The notes under the pieces were generated by a model that was given only the letters and a program-made list of their open reading frames with translations, searched no databases and was not told the origin of the DNA. Positions 26,467-35,208 of a stretch of DNA of 64,000 nucleotides are shown one piece after another; the first letter of the stretch is position 1; each line of letters opens with the position of its first letter. Source of the DNA: JASGCL01 sp965203915. GTDB lineage: Bacteria; Pseudomonadota; Alphaproteobacteria; JASGCL01. The position numbers and the translations under genes are program-made. Where the stretch lies: NCBI GenBank assembly GCA_965203915.1, contig OZ241918.1, forward strand, positions 1,054,001-1,118,000. Direction: 5' to 3'.

Positions 26467-27108
26467 ATGAATTTATGGGAACATTATAAGGCAAAAACGC
26501 GGGCTTTAAAAAAAAGCAAAATCGTGGCCCATGCCGCGCCGCGCCACGGCAGGCAAGGACAGCGATTTGCCGACATGTTAGAGGTTGGTGGTGCCGCGCC
26601 ATTAAAACAAGAAGAAATATCAGTTGTGAAGGACCGCACGGTGCGCCCCCCGCTCCATCCGCCCCCCTCACCACCGTCCCCCTCACCACCGTCCCCATTG
26701 TCCACGGCGAGCAACAGGAGCGTAAGGTCATGGCGAAACATTACTTTATCGCCCCCATCCGCCCGCGCCGCTGAGCCCCATAAACCACCCACCCTAAGTA
26801 ACAAACAAGCCACAAGCAATATTGCGCGCAATAAAAAATACCTGCCCACCGATGCGCAATTGGATCTGCATGGTTGCACCAGCAGCGAGGCCTTGGCTGC
26901 GCTTGAAGATTTTTTTTACCGTATGCGTGTGCAAAAAATGAGGCATTTGCTTATTGTAACGGGCAAGGGCACGGGCATCGTCAAACAAACAACCCAAACA
27001 TTCCTTGAAAGGAATAAAAACATTATCGCTGTTCAAAAAACACCCGCCGCATCGCAAGGCGGCGATGGTGCTATCTATGTTTTATTAAAAAAATTAGCGG
27101 TAAAATAA
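26467..27108 (+). CDS. Smr-domain protein
   Basis: About 213 aa from the ATG at 26467 (an in-frame ATG at 26458 overlaps the -10 box). The C-terminal Smr domain (about 125-213) has LDLHGCTSSEALAALEDFF and LLIVTGKGTG, the LDxHG and TGKG(T/S)G motifs. The ~120 N-terminal residues are low complexity with a Pro/Ser tract at residues 60-80, encoded by a short tandem DNA repeat. Alphaproteobacterial Smr proteins of this layout are small nuclease-like proteins, often near mltA or Lon-like genes. TATAAT at 26454-26459 ends 7 bases before the ATG, so a leaderless mRNA is possible. Confidence 0.85.
   Translation: MNLWEHYKAKTRALKKSKIVAHAAPRHGRQGQRFADMLEVGGAAPLKQEEISVVKDRTVRPPLHPPPSPPSPSPPSPLSTASNRSVRSWRNITLSPPSARAAEPHKPPTLSNKQATSNIARNKKYLPTDAQLDLHGCTSSEALAALEDFFYRMRVQKMRHLLIVTGKGTGIVKQTTQTFLERNKNIIAVQKTPAASQGGDGAIYVLLKKLAVK
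26667..26696 (+). repeat. 15-bp tandem duplication inside the Smr gene
   Basis: CTCACCACCGTCCCC is present twice in tandem within a C-rich stretch and encodes the repeating Pro/Ser of the linker. Because 15 is a multiple of three the frame is kept. It is a likely site of slippage, so linker length may vary between strains. Confidence 0.6.
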
Positions 27109-27187
27109 GGAAGCAATAATTCTTAACATATGGCCTATTTTTTTTACGCCAACCTAAGCTTATATATAAAACAGAAAGGAGAAAAAA

Positions 27188-27571
27188 ATGAAAAAGAACT
27201 TGAAAAAGAACTTATGGTCTTTGGTGTTGTCGAAACATACCCTGGTCAGCGTTGCTTCCACCTTGGTGGTTGTGATAGCGGTGATGGTTGTGGGTCGGGT
27301 CATGGTGCATAACCATTTCCATAACATGAAGCAAAATCCCGAAGCAATGATCCAGCATAAGGTTAAAAAAATGGCGAAGCGTTTGAATCTTAACGATTCG
27401 CAAATCGCACAATTACAAAAACTGATGCTGGCCGATTTTCAAACGATGAAAGCTAATCGCGATGCACTCATCGAAAAAAGAAAATCGGCAATGAAGTCTG
27501 TTCTAACCCCTGAGCAATATGCAATGTGGGAGGAAAAGATGGAAAAACGGATGAAAAAATGGCAAAATTAA
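27188..27571 (+). CDS. Small membrane-anchored Spy/CpxP-like helical protein
   Basis: 127 aa. A basic N-terminus (MKKNLKKNLW) is followed by a hydrophobic segment TLVSVASTLVVVIAVMVVGRVMV, a signal anchor or signal peptide. The exported part is helical and charged with two LTxxQ-type segments, LNLNDSQIAQLQKLM and LTPEQYAMWEEKMEKRMKKW, as in Spy/CpxP-like periplasmic proteins. GAAAGGAG lies before the ATG. A Spy-like chaperone or metal/stress role is only a family-level inference. A terminator hairpin follows 50 bp after the stop. Confidence 0.7.
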   Translation: MKKNLKKNLWSLVLSKHTLVSVASTLVVVIAVMVVGRVMVHNHFHNMKQNPEAMIQHKVKKMAKRLNLNDSQIAQLQKLMLADFQTMKANRDALIEKRKSAMKSVLTPEQYAMWEEKMEKRMKKWQN

Positions 27572-27621
27572 TAATGTCATTGTTTATCCTGTAGTAAACA
27601 TGGTTTGCATGTTTTTTAAAC

Positions 27622-27655
27622 GGGCGACGGGACAAAACCCGCCGCCCATTTTTTT
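27622..27655 (+). terminator. Rho-independent terminator after the Spy-like gene
   Basis: Stem GGGCGACGGG / CCCGCCGCCC (one mismatch) with the loop ACAAAA, followed by ATTTTTTT. It separates the Spy-like gene from the rpmH promoter region. Confidence 0.85.
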
Positions 27656-27719
27656 ATAAAAAAATCTTGGTTTATGTCGCGCCCCTGCATCATGTCCATA
27701 ACCACATCCACCATATATT

Positions 27720-27762
27720 ATTCCCTGTAAATATTCCCTGTAAATATTCCCTGCAAATATTC
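27720..27762. repeat. Tandem 13-bp repeats directly upstream of the rpmH promoter
   Basis: ATTCCCTGTAAAT at 27720-27732 and 27733-27745, ATTCCCTGCAAAT (one change) at 27746-27758, then a partial ATTC. The array ends 1 base before the TTGACA of the rpmH promoter. It could be regulator binding sites or an AT-rich opening region. No nearby run of DnaA boxes was seen. Confidence 0.8.
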
Positions 27763-27763
27763 A

Positions 27764-27792
27764 TTGACAGCGCAAAAAAAATCCCCTAATCA
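27764..27792 (+). promoter_or_regulatory. Promoter candidate for rpmH-rnpA
   Basis: A perfect -35 box TTGACA at 27764-27769. At a 17-base spacing the -10 position reads TAATCA (27787-27792), a poor match, so the -10 is uncertain. The rpmH ATG is at 27802, so the leader would be very short and no SD is visible. Confidence 0.45.
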
Positions 27793-27801
27793 ATCGGCAT
27801 C

Positions 27802-27939
27802 ATGGTCAAAAGAACTTATCAGCCCAGCAAATTAGTGCGCAAACGCCGTCATGGCTTTCGCACCCGCATGGCAACACGCGATGGGCAAAAAGTTTTGGGC
27901 CGCCGCCGCCGTCAGGGTCGCAAAAAATTATCCGCTTAA
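27802..27939 (+). CDS. rpmH: Ribosomal protein L34
   Basis: 45 codons: MVKRTYQPSKLVRKRRHGFR, then TRMATRDGQKVLGRRRRQGR and KKLSA. This is the conserved L34 sequence (KRTYQPS---R-RRHGFR-RM-T--G--VL--RR-KGR--L-A). It is a small, very basic 50S subunit protein. It precedes rnpA (protein of RNase P) by 116 bp, the near-universal rpmH-rnpA order. Confidence 0.97.
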   Translation: MVKRTYQPSKLVRKRRHGFRTRMATRDGQKVLGRRRRQGRKKLSA

Positions 27940-28055
27940 AGCGGTCGCGCCATACCCGCGCCATACCATTGGTGCAAGCCATCAGATAAAATTTGTACAT
28001 AGCAAATTGTGAAGGCGATTTTATTGCATAACCTTAGGAAATAAGAATATTCATC

Positions 28056-28418
28056 GTGCGGCTTTCTATTATCAAAAAACGAAAAGATTTTTTGCATACC
28101 CAGCAAAGCGGGATTATTTGTAAAAAACCCCTTATCTTGGTGACGGCCAGCAAGAAAGATTCCCCCCTACCCCGTTTTGGCTTTACCGTCAGCAAAAAAA
28201 TTGGCTCGGCCGTGGTGCGCAACAAAATTAAACGGCGGTTAAAATCCATCGTGCGCGATTGTTGCGATGCAACCGCAACGAGTCAAAAGCCTTCTAGCAA
28301 CATTGCCGAGGCCAAGTTTGATTTTGTTTTGATTGCGACGCGACAAACCGCTGGTTGTAATTTCTTATACTTGCGAAATCAGGTAAAAGAAGCTATAGAA
28401 TTTATCGTTCATAAATAA
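28056..28418 (+). CDS. rnpA: Ribonuclease P protein component
   Basis: 120 aa from a GTG at 28056. The N-terminus RLSIIKKRKDFLHTQQSG matches R-L-----F--V, and the RNR-type motif appears as FGFTVSKKIGSAVVRNKIKRRLKSIVRD. It binds the catalytic RNA of RNase P, maturing tRNA 5' ends. The C-terminal part (DFVLIATRQTAG---L--QVKEAIEFI) is as usual. The yidD gene that often lies between rnpA and yidC is absent; the 60-bp gap holds nothing. Confidence 0.93.
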   Translation: MRLSIIKKRKDFLHTQQSGIICKKPLILVTASKKDSPLPRFGFTVSKKIGSAVVRNKIKRRLKSIVRDCCDATATSQKPSSNIAEAKFDFVLIATRQTAGCNFLYLRNQVKEAIEFIVHK

Positions 28419-28478
28419 ATTACGAAAAATTATCCATCGTCAAAAACCTCAAGAAAAAAATATAAGAAGAGAAAAATA

Positions 28479-30257
28479 ATGGAAAACAAGGGCAATCTTA
28501 TTCTCGCGATTATACTCTCGACAATTATTATTGGCGGATGGAATTACTTTTTTCCTGCCGCAAAGAATGTCCCCCTGCCCGATAAGCCCGCCGTCACCCA
28601 ATCTGCTCAGCCAACCGATGCCGACAAAAAAATATTAACGATAAAACCGCGCGACCAGGCCCTGGCCGATAGTCCGCGCCTGGTGATAGATAGCCCCAAG
28701 TTAAAGGGCAGTATTAACCTGCGGGGCTTGCGTTTTGACGACCTCACCCTTGTCCAATATAGCGATGTTCCAAACAGTTCGGTCCCCGTTACCCTGCTTT
28801 CACCCAGCAACAGCGCGAGTGGTTACGTGGTTGATTTGGGTTGGTTAAGCCACGATGACCGTTTACAATTGCCCAACAGCGACAGTTTGTGGTCGGCCAA
28901 TAAAAAAATATTGAAGCCTGGCGAGGATGTTACCTTAAGTTATAACGCCGATGGTTTGTCCTATAAAGTTTTTGTTAGTTTAGACAATGATTATCTTTTT
29001 ACCATCAAACAATCGGTGCAAAATTTAACCATGAGCAATTTGGATATTTCTTTTTATGGGTTGGTAGCAAAATTTGGTGCCCCCCCGCCGTCGCTTGGTG
29101 TGGTGCATGAAGGGGCATTGGCTATGTTGGATAAAAAATTAACCGAAAAAAATTACAAAAAAATGGTTGACCAACCTTTTCAAGGTGAAGGCAAGACAGG
29201 TTGGCTTGGTTTTTCAGACAAATATTGGCTCACCGCCCTGGTCCCCAATGTAGCAGACGCAACGAAGCCCGCCAATAATGCTGGCAACGGACAAGGCGAC
29301 GATACAACCCCAGTAGAAAAAATTGAACCAAAATTTATAACCCGTATTAGTTACGATAAAGAGGCAGGCGGCGGCCGTGGCCGTTACCAAGTAGATTACG
29401 CCAGCGATTTTGAAATTTTGCAACGCCGCCACACCATCGAAAAAACAATCTATCTGTTTGCTGGCGCAAAAGAAACAGGTCTTATCAATGATTACACCAG
29501 CCAAAAACATATAGAAAAATTTGACCTCACCATTGACTATGGCATGCTCTATATTATTACCATGCCGATGGCGTGGCTGTTACATTTTTTAAGCATGCAC
29601 CTCAATTCGGTTGGCTTGGCTATTATCAGCCTAACCGTGATTGTTAGGTTGTTGTTATTCCCCTTTGCGCAACATTCATTCCGTTCGATGGCCATGATGC
29701 GCAACCTTGCCCCCAAGGTTGCGGAATTAAAAAAACGTTACAAAAGCCAACAGGAGCAATCGCAAGCCATGATGGCGATGTATAAGAAGGAAGGCGTCAA
29801 CCCGCTGGCTGGCTGCCTGCCCATGCTTATTCAAATCCCGGTTTTCTTCGCCCTGTATCGTGTTTTTACCATTTCTATAGAATTCCGCCACGCCCCCTTC
29901 TTTGGTTGGATAAGCGATTTATCATCGCCCGACCCGTTGGGTATTTTGACTTTGTTTGGCCTTATCCCATGGCATGTGCCAGGCTGGTTGCATATTTTTA
30001 ATATCGGCATTTGGCCCATCATCATGGGTTTCACTTTGTGGTTACAACAAAAATTTAATCCGCCCGCTGCCGACCCTATCCAAGCAAAGATTTTTAGTTA
30101 TTTTCCCTATGTCTTTACTTTTATGCTTGGTTCATCGCCCGCGGGGTTGGTCATTTACTGGTCATGGAACAACATGCTTTCTATTTTGCAACAGTATATT
30201 ATTAACCGTCAGATTGAGAACAAAAATCACGTACCGTTCCGTTTGTTTAAAAAATAA
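28479..30257 (+). CDS. yidC: Membrane protein insertase YidC
   Basis: 592 aa. N-terminal membrane anchor LILAIILSTIIIGGWNYFF, a large periplasmic beta-supersandwich domain (about 60-340), then the conserved five-helix insertase core: IDYGMLYIITMPMAWLLHFL, VGLAIISLTVIVRLLLFPF, the cytosolic hairpin PKVAELKKRYKSQQEQSQAMMAMYKKEGVNPLAGCLPMLIQIPVFFALYRV, and LPYVFTFMLGSSPAGLVIYWSWNNMLSI-like end. The catalytic-groove arginine is in the VRLLLFP segment. It inserts inner-membrane proteins with or without Sec. SD AGAAGAG precedes the ATG. Confidence 0.96.
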   Translation: MENKGNLILAIILSTIIIGGWNYFFPAAKNVPLPDKPAVTQSAQPTDADKKILTIKPRDQALADSPRLVIDSPKLKGSINLRGLRFDDLTLVQYSDVPNSSVPVTLLSPSNSASGYVVDLGWLSHDDRLQLPNSDSLWSANKKILKPGEDVTLSYNADGLSYKVFVSLDNDYLFTIKQSVQNLTMSNLDISFYGLVAKFGAPPPSLGVVHEGALAMLDKKLTEKNYKKMVDQPFQGEGKTGWLGFSDKYWLTALVPNVADATKPANNAGNGQGDDTTPVEKIEPKFITRISYDKEAGGGRGRYQVDYASDFEILQRRHTIEKTIYLFAGAKETGLINDYTSQKHIEKFDLTIDYGMLYIITMPMAWLLHFLSMHLNSVGLAIISLTVIVRLLLFPFAQHSFRSMAMMRNLAPKVAELKKRYKSQQEQSQAMMAMYKKEGVNPLAGCLPMLIQIPVFFALYRVFTISIEFRHAPFFGWISDLSSPDPLGILTLFGLIPWHVPGWLHIFNIGIWPIIMGFTLWLQQKFNPPAADPIQAKIFSYFPYVFTFMLGSSPAGLVIYWSWNNMLSILQQYIINRQIENKNHVPFRLFKK

Positions 30258-30319
30258 ACCTCAATTTATTATTGTTAAAAATATATTCATGCGAGCAATT
30301 TTTAACAAATAATGATGTT

Positions 30320-30949
30320 ATGATGGCGAAGTCAGCAACAAATCATTGGCAAACAAATTGGCGCGGCAGTTGGGAATTGTTGGCTGTCGCGGGATACCCG
30401 AACCAAGTACCAAACACACCGCACCCAGAAATTGCCTTTTGGGGCAGGTCGAATGTCGGCAAATCATCGCTTATCAATAATCTGACCATTCAGAAAAATT
30501 TGGCGCGGCGTTCCAAAAACCCTGGGCGGACTCAGGAATTGTTTTTTTTCAGCAATCCGTCAGCCGCTTTTTTGTTGGTTGATATGCCAGGTTATGGCTT
30601 TGCCCGCGCCATGAAAGACAAAACCCATCAATGGCAAGATACTATTCTTGCTTATTTAAGTTCGCGGGTTAACCTTCGCCTGCTTTGTTTATTAATCGAT
30701 GGTCGGCATGGGTTAAAATCAATCGACATGTCGGCCATTCGTTTGCTGTCTGACAACGGCATTATATGTCAAATTATCTTAACCAAATGCGACAAGGTTC
30801 CAGAAAATATTCTGGCCAAAGAAAAATTGGCCATCGAAGCCACCATCAAAAATTTTACAAACTGCTTACCCACGGTGATAGCAACCAGCTCCCATAGCAA
30901 CCTCGGCAAGGGGGCGTTACAAACCGTTATAGCAACATTATTGGGGTGA
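30320..30949 (+). CDS. engB: Ribosome biogenesis GTPase EngB/YihA
   Basis: 209 aa from ATG 30320. GTPase motifs: G1 GRSNVGKSSLI, G2 region GRTQELFFF, G3 DMPGYGFA, G4 TKCDK, G5 ATSS. It acts in 50S assembly. The order rpmH-rnpA-yidC-engB is common in alphaproteobacteria, where argB often follows; here argB lies elsewhere. An in-frame TTG at 30272 would add 16 residues (MLKIYSCEQFLTNNDV) that do not look conserved. The stop is 2 bp from that of the convergent alaS. Confidence 0.93.
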   Translation: MMAKSATNHWQTNWRGSWELLAVAGYPNQVPNTPHPEIAFWGRSNVGKSSLINNLTIQKNLARRSKNPGRTQELFFFSNPSAAFLLVDMPGYGFARAMKDKTHQWQDTILAYLSSRVNLRLLCLLIDGRHGLKSIDMSAIRLLSDNGIICQIILTKCDKVPENILAKEKLAIEATIKNFTNCLPTVIATSSHSNLGKGALQTVIATLLG

Positions 30950-30951
30950 TA

Positions 30952-33732
30952 TTACCCCAGCACGGTTTTTTTAATCCGCGTCATGGCTTCTTCTAACTTC
31001 GCGGCATTTGGTCCGCCCGACATGGCGAAATCTTTTTTACCGCCGCCACTGCCGCCCAATATGTCGCCCGCCACGGTGGCCAATTCATTCGCGGCAAACC
31101 ACTGGCTGGCCGCGCCATGCACCGCTATGGCTACCGCCACTTTACCATTATCAACCGCCAGCAAAACTATCACCGCCTGGCTCGCGGCGGGTTGTTTTTT
31201 TATATTATCGATAATGGATTTTAATTCGCGCCCTGTGACCCCTTCAATTTTTTTAGCAATATAAACTATATTTTTTTCTTCATGTTTTGTTATATCGCCT
31301 GGCGACAATATTGATGCCTGGGCAATTTTTTTATCAAGCAGTTGTTTGGTAAATTGCTTGTTCTCGGCAGAAACCTCCTCGATGGTTTTTTCCCATTTGG
31401 TTAATTGCTCCCAATTATTCTTTATAAATCGGTTGGCATCAAAAACTTCGGCTCCATCGCTTTTAACAACGGGTATAACGCCCTGCCTTGAAATTTCGGC
31501 CTGGTTTCGCGCGGGTAATTTTAACTCGGCCCTCAATTTGTTGTTAATAGTAAAAACATGGTTATAGTCATCTTCTTGCTTATCAAATTTCTTCCACATC
31601 TGCGCCCTTATTTCTTCGGCACCAGTGTAGGCAACTATACGCCTTACCCCCGATGCCACCGATTCTTGGTTGCCTATCATGAAGCCATTAATCTCGGCCA
31701 ATTTATCAACATGGGTGCCGCCGCATAATTCTATCGAATAGAATTTTTTTCTTTCATTCTTGGCATCATTATCAACCGCCTGCCCCATGAAAACCACCCG
31801 CACTTCATCGCCATATTTTTCACCAAACAAGGCTATGGCACCAAGTTTCTCCGCCGTGGTTTGGTCCATTATTTTTGTCTCGACCGTTCCACCAGCCACG
31901 ATACGTTGGTTAACCGCGGCTTCAATCGCTTGCAATTGATTATCGGTTATCGGTTCATGGTGCGAAAAATCAAACCGCAGGTGATCCTGCGCCACCAAGG
32001 AGCCTTTTTGTGCCACATGCAACCCCAAGGTTTGGCGCAATGCTTCGTGCAACAGGTGGGTTGCCGAATGGTTGGCGCGTGTCGCGTTGCGCCACCCTTC
32101 GTTAACCTTCGCCAATAATACATCGCCCATGGTTATGGTTTGGCCAACCAAAACTTGGTGCGCGATGATGCCTTGGTATTTTTTGGTGTCGATAACCTCA
32201 TGCTGGCCCAGCCAACCCTTGTCGCCCTTTTGTCCGCCCGATTCGCCATAAAAAACTGTCTGGTCAAGTATCACCCAGCCCGTTTCTTCTTGCAACTTCT
32301 CAACGGGTTGAGCATGTTCGTTAAGCAAAGCAACAACCTTTCCTTCGCCTTGCAATTTGTCATAACCCACAAAACTGGTGGCGCCATGTTTTTCTTTTAA
32401 TACAAACCATATTTTTTCGTCTTTGCTATCGCCCGAACCCGCCCATGATTCCTTGCCGCGTTTTTTTTGTTCGGCCATCGCCTCTTCAAATTCGGCAACC
32501 GCGACCGACCGACCCTCGGCCTTTACAATATCAACCGTCAAATCAAGCGGGAAGCCGTAGGTATCATAAAGTTGGAAAGCAACCTTGCCCGATAGGTCTT
32601 TACCCGCCGCGGTTTTTTCCAATTCTTTATTGAGCATCCCCATGCCGCGCCACAATAATTCTTCAAACTGTTCTTCTTCGCGCAAGAAAACTTTTTTAAT
32701 ATTATCTTTTGCTTGGGTTAATTCTTGGTAATGCCCGCCCATCACCGTTATCAAACTATCCAGCAATTGACCAAAGATAGGTTTTTTGCTTCCGAGCAGG
32801 TAAGCATGGCGCATGGCGCGGCGCATAATGCGGCGTAGCACATAACCCCTGCCCTCGTTACTGGGGTATAAACCATCGGCCACCAAAAAGGCCATGGCGC
32901 GCAAATGGTCGGCCATCACCCGAAAGGAAGCAATGGTTTGCTTATCAGGCTTCTTAGAAAGAATATCGCCGATGGCGCCGATAATGCCGCTAAATAAGCT
33001 GGTGTCATAATTGTTGGAGACTCCTTCCATCACCGCCGTAATACGTTCCAACCCCATGCCCGTATCGATGGACGGTCGTGGTAAATCATGCCGCACCCCA
33101 TCGGGCGTTATTTCATATTGCATAAAAACCAGATTCCAAATTTCAACAAACCTATCACCATCGGCGTCGGGGGTGCCAGGCGGCCCACCAAATATTTTAT
33201 CGCCATGGTCATAAAAAATTTCTGAGCATGGGCCACAAGGCCCCGTATCGCCCATTTGCCAAAAATTGTCGGCGGTGCTGATGCGGATAATTTTTTCATC
33301 GGACAGGCCTGCTATTTTTTTCCACAGGTTATAAGCCTCGTCATCATTGTGATAAACCGTGACGCACAGCTTATCCTTGGGCAATTGCAATTCGCTGTTA
33401 ACAACTTGCCAAGCGTGGAATATGGCCTGCTCCTTAAAATAATCGCCAAATGAAAAATTGCCCAACATTTCAAAAAAACTATGGTGGCGCGCGGTATAAC
33501 CGACATTATCCAAATCGTTATGTTTGCCGCCAGCCCGCACGCATTTTTGCGCGGTGGTGGCGGTGCTATAATCGCTTTTTTCTAATCCCAAAAAAATATT
33601 TTTAAATTGCACCATGCCCGAATTGACGAACATCAACGTCGGGTCATTATCAGGAATGAGAGAGGATGATTCAACCGCCCGATGCCCTGTTTTTTTAAAA
33701 TATTCTAAAAATATTTTGCGAATGTCTTGCAT
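30952..33732 (-). CDS. alaS: Alanine-tRNA ligase
   Basis: 926 aa, somewhat longer than the usual ~880. N-terminal class II core: IRKIFLEYFKKTGH, SSSLIPDNDPTLMFVNSGMVQFK, RHHSFFEMLGNFSFGDYFK, GPCGPCSEIFYD. The tRNA recognition part has EGRGYVLRRIMRRAMRHA. The editing domain has NHSATHLLHEALRQTLG and CGGTHVDKLAEI, and the C-Ala domain ends GGSGGGKKDFAMSGGPNAAKLEEA. It charges tRNA-Ala and clears mischarged Ser/Gly. The extra length lies in the middle and the C-terminal coiled region. Confidence 0.97.
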   Translation of the reverse strand: MQDIRKIFLEYFKKTGHRAVESSSLIPDNDPTLMFVNSGMVQFKNIFLGLEKSDYSTATTAQKCVRAGGKHNDLDNVGYTARHHSFFEMLGNFSFGDYFKEQAIFHAWQVVNSELQLPKDKLCVTVYHNDDEAYNLWKKIAGLSDEKIIRISTADNFWQMGDTGPCGPCSEIFYDHGDKIFGGPPGTPDADGDRFVEIWNLVFMQYEITPDGVRHDLPRPSIDTGMGLERITAVMEGVSNNYDTSLFSGIIGAIGDILSKKPDKQTIASFRVMADHLRAMAFLVADGLYPSNEGRGYVLRRIMRRAMRHAYLLGSKKPIFGQLLDSLITVMGGHYQELTQAKDNIKKVFLREEEQFEELLWRGMGMLNKELEKTAAGKDLSGKVAFQLYDTYGFPLDLTVDIVKAEGRSVAVAEFEEAMAEQKKRGKESWAGSGDSKDEKIWFVLKEKHGATSFVGYDKLQGEGKVVALLNEHAQPVEKLQEETGWVILDQTVFYGESGGQKGDKGWLGQHEVIDTKKYQGIIAHQVLVGQTITMGDVLLAKVNEGWRNATRANHSATHLLHEALRQTLGLHVAQKGSLVAQDHLRFDFSHHEPITDNQLQAIEAAVNQRIVAGGTVETKIMDQTTAEKLGAIALFGEKYGDEVRVVFMGQAVDNDAKNERKKFYSIELCGGTHVDKLAEINGFMIGNQESVASGVRRIVAYTGAEEIRAQMWKKFDKQEDDYNHVFTINNKLRAELKLPARNQAEISRQGVIPVVKSDGAEVFDANRFIKNNWEQLTKWEKTIEEVSAENKQFTKQLLDKKIAQASILSPGDITKHEEKNIVYIAKKIEGVTGRELKSIIDNIKKQPAASQAVIVLLAVDNGKVAVAIAVHGAASQWFAANELATVAGDILGGSGGGKKDFAMSGGPNAAKLEEAMTRIKKTVLG

Positions 33733-33776
33733 AATAAAGCTATAAATAATTCATGACTAGAAAAGCAACAGGATTC

Positions 33777-35180
33777 TTAAACAGGTTTTGTTTTGTGCCA
33801 AAACCGCAATACAAGGATAATGGCAGCGCACAACACGCCGATAATAAGACCAATATAAACAGCAAAAGGATGATGAAATACGTGAAAGCCAAGGAAATAA
33901 GCAAGCGGCAAGCCAATAACAAGATAGCCAACAACGCTGATAACGCTAGAAAAAGTAAAATCGCCCATGCCCCGCAACGCGCCCAACATAACCGATTGCA
34001 CGCCGTCAATGATTTGCGATGCCGCCCCAATGATTAAAAACCCCGTCGCCAAGGGAATAATATAATCGGCCGATGACAAATCACGCCCAAATGCTAAGGC
34101 AATTTTTTCAGCAAACAATAACAAAAACAGGGTTGAAACCAGGGTAAAGGTCAGCACCGTCAACAGGCTGGCTAAACCCGCTATACGCAATTTTGAAAAT
34201 TGCCTTTTGCCAACCATGTTGGATACAACGATGGTTGTAGCGTAGGTCATGCTGATAGGTATCATATAAAGCATTTCCAGGAAACCATTGCTTATTTGGC
34301 GTCCTGCCAATTCGCGAACGCCAAACCAACCAATCATGATGCCTATCATGGCATAGGCGCAAACTTCAAAAAAACTTTCGATGGTAACAGGAATAGACAA
34401 AGTAAAAAATTGCTTTATAATTTTTTTATCTAAGGGCGTTTTCAAAAACCAATATAGAACTGACTTATTGGCCAATTTTTTATTTCCCCTATTGCCGTGA
34501 TATTTTTTCATGCTGGGAGCCAAAAAAAGATAGAAAAAGAAAATACTATTCGTCAACCCATCGGCCACCAACCAACCAATCCCCGCGCCTGTTAAGCCCA
34601 AGGGCGGTATCACCCCTGGTATGCCAAAAATAAAAAAATAAGCCACTGGCAAATTAATCACCACCATCGAACTGTAAATAATCGTTGCCGTCCAATTCTT
34701 CCTTAATGCGTCTAAAGCTTGTTTAATCACCGCGCCCGTGGCCCAAAATATCATAGCCAACGATACACAAAACCAATAGCCAAATACGTGTTCAACAACC
34801 TCGGCTGGTTGACCAAAGAACCCTAGCAAAAAATAACAACCGCCCAAAAGCAACCCAAATATACCACCACCCAGAAACGCCATCAAACAACCGACGCGAA
34901 TAATCTCGCCCACTTGTTTGTTATCCCTCTTGCCAGCGGCCTGCCCTATCATCACGACCAAGGGATTCAAGAAACCATAGAGAGTCGCATAAAAAATGAC
35001 CAAAAATGCAGCCACCAACCCATAACCCGCCAACGGAATGGGCGATGTTAAGCGCGACAAAAAATAATTGTCAGTAATAGCAAGCCCCGCCGTGATGGTT
35101 GATGACAAAACGATAGGCGTGGCCAAGCGCATGGTTGCCTTAACATCAAAAAATACTTCTCGCCAAAAATTCATTGCCAT
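33777..35180 (-). CDS. MATE-family multidrug efflux protein
   Basis: 467 aa, 12 predicted membrane segments in two similar halves. First half: LATPIVLSSTITAGLAITDNYFLSRL (TM1-2), LNPLVVMIGQAAGKRDNKQVGEIIR. Second half: FFTLSIPVTIESFFEVCAYAMIGIMIGWFG, SMTYATTIVVSNMVGKRQFSKL. These are MATE hallmarks. The transporter exports cationic compounds with Na+ or H+. Start codon preceded by GGAAAATATC. It is divergent from the short MazG-like gene with only 28 bp between the start codons, so the two promoters overlap. Confidence 0.9.
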   Translation of the reverse strand: MAMNFWREVFFDVKATMRLATPIVLSSTITAGLAITDNYFLSRLTSPIPLAGYGLVAAFLVIFYATLYGFLNPLVVMIGQAAGKRDNKQVGEIIRVGCLMAFLGGGIFGLLLGGCYFLLGFFGQPAEVVEHVFGYWFCVSLAMIFWATGAVIKQALDALRKNWTATIIYSSMVVINLPVAYFFIFGIPGVIPPLGLTGAGIGWLVADGLTNSIFFFYLFLAPSMKKYHGNRGNKKLANKSVLYWFLKTPLDKKIIKQFFTLSIPVTIESFFEVCAYAMIGIMIGWFGVRELAGRQISNGFLEMLYMIPISMTYATTIVVSNMVGKRQFSKLRIAGLASLLTVLTFTLVSTLFLLLFAEKIALAFGRDLSSADYIIPLATGFLIIGAASQIIDGVQSVMLGALRGMGDFTFSSVISVVGYLVIGLPLAYFLGFHVFHHPFAVYIGLIIGVLCAAIILVLRFWHKTKPV

Positions 35181-35201
35181 GATATTTTCCTATGCTATAA
35201 A
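35174..35201 (+). promoter_or_regulatory. Promoter candidate of the MazG-like gene
   Basis: TTGCCA (35174-35179), 16 bases, TATAAA (35196-35201), then ATG at 35209, 8 bases after the -10 box. No SD is visible. The -35 box overlaps the first codons of the divergent MATE gene. Confidence 0.45.
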
Positions 35202-35208
35202 AAATACC

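Noticed and set aside
35068..35208. Longer MazG-like ORF reading out of the MATE gene
   Set aside because: The extension lies antisense within the divergent MATE coding sequence; the catalytic domain begins after 35209.
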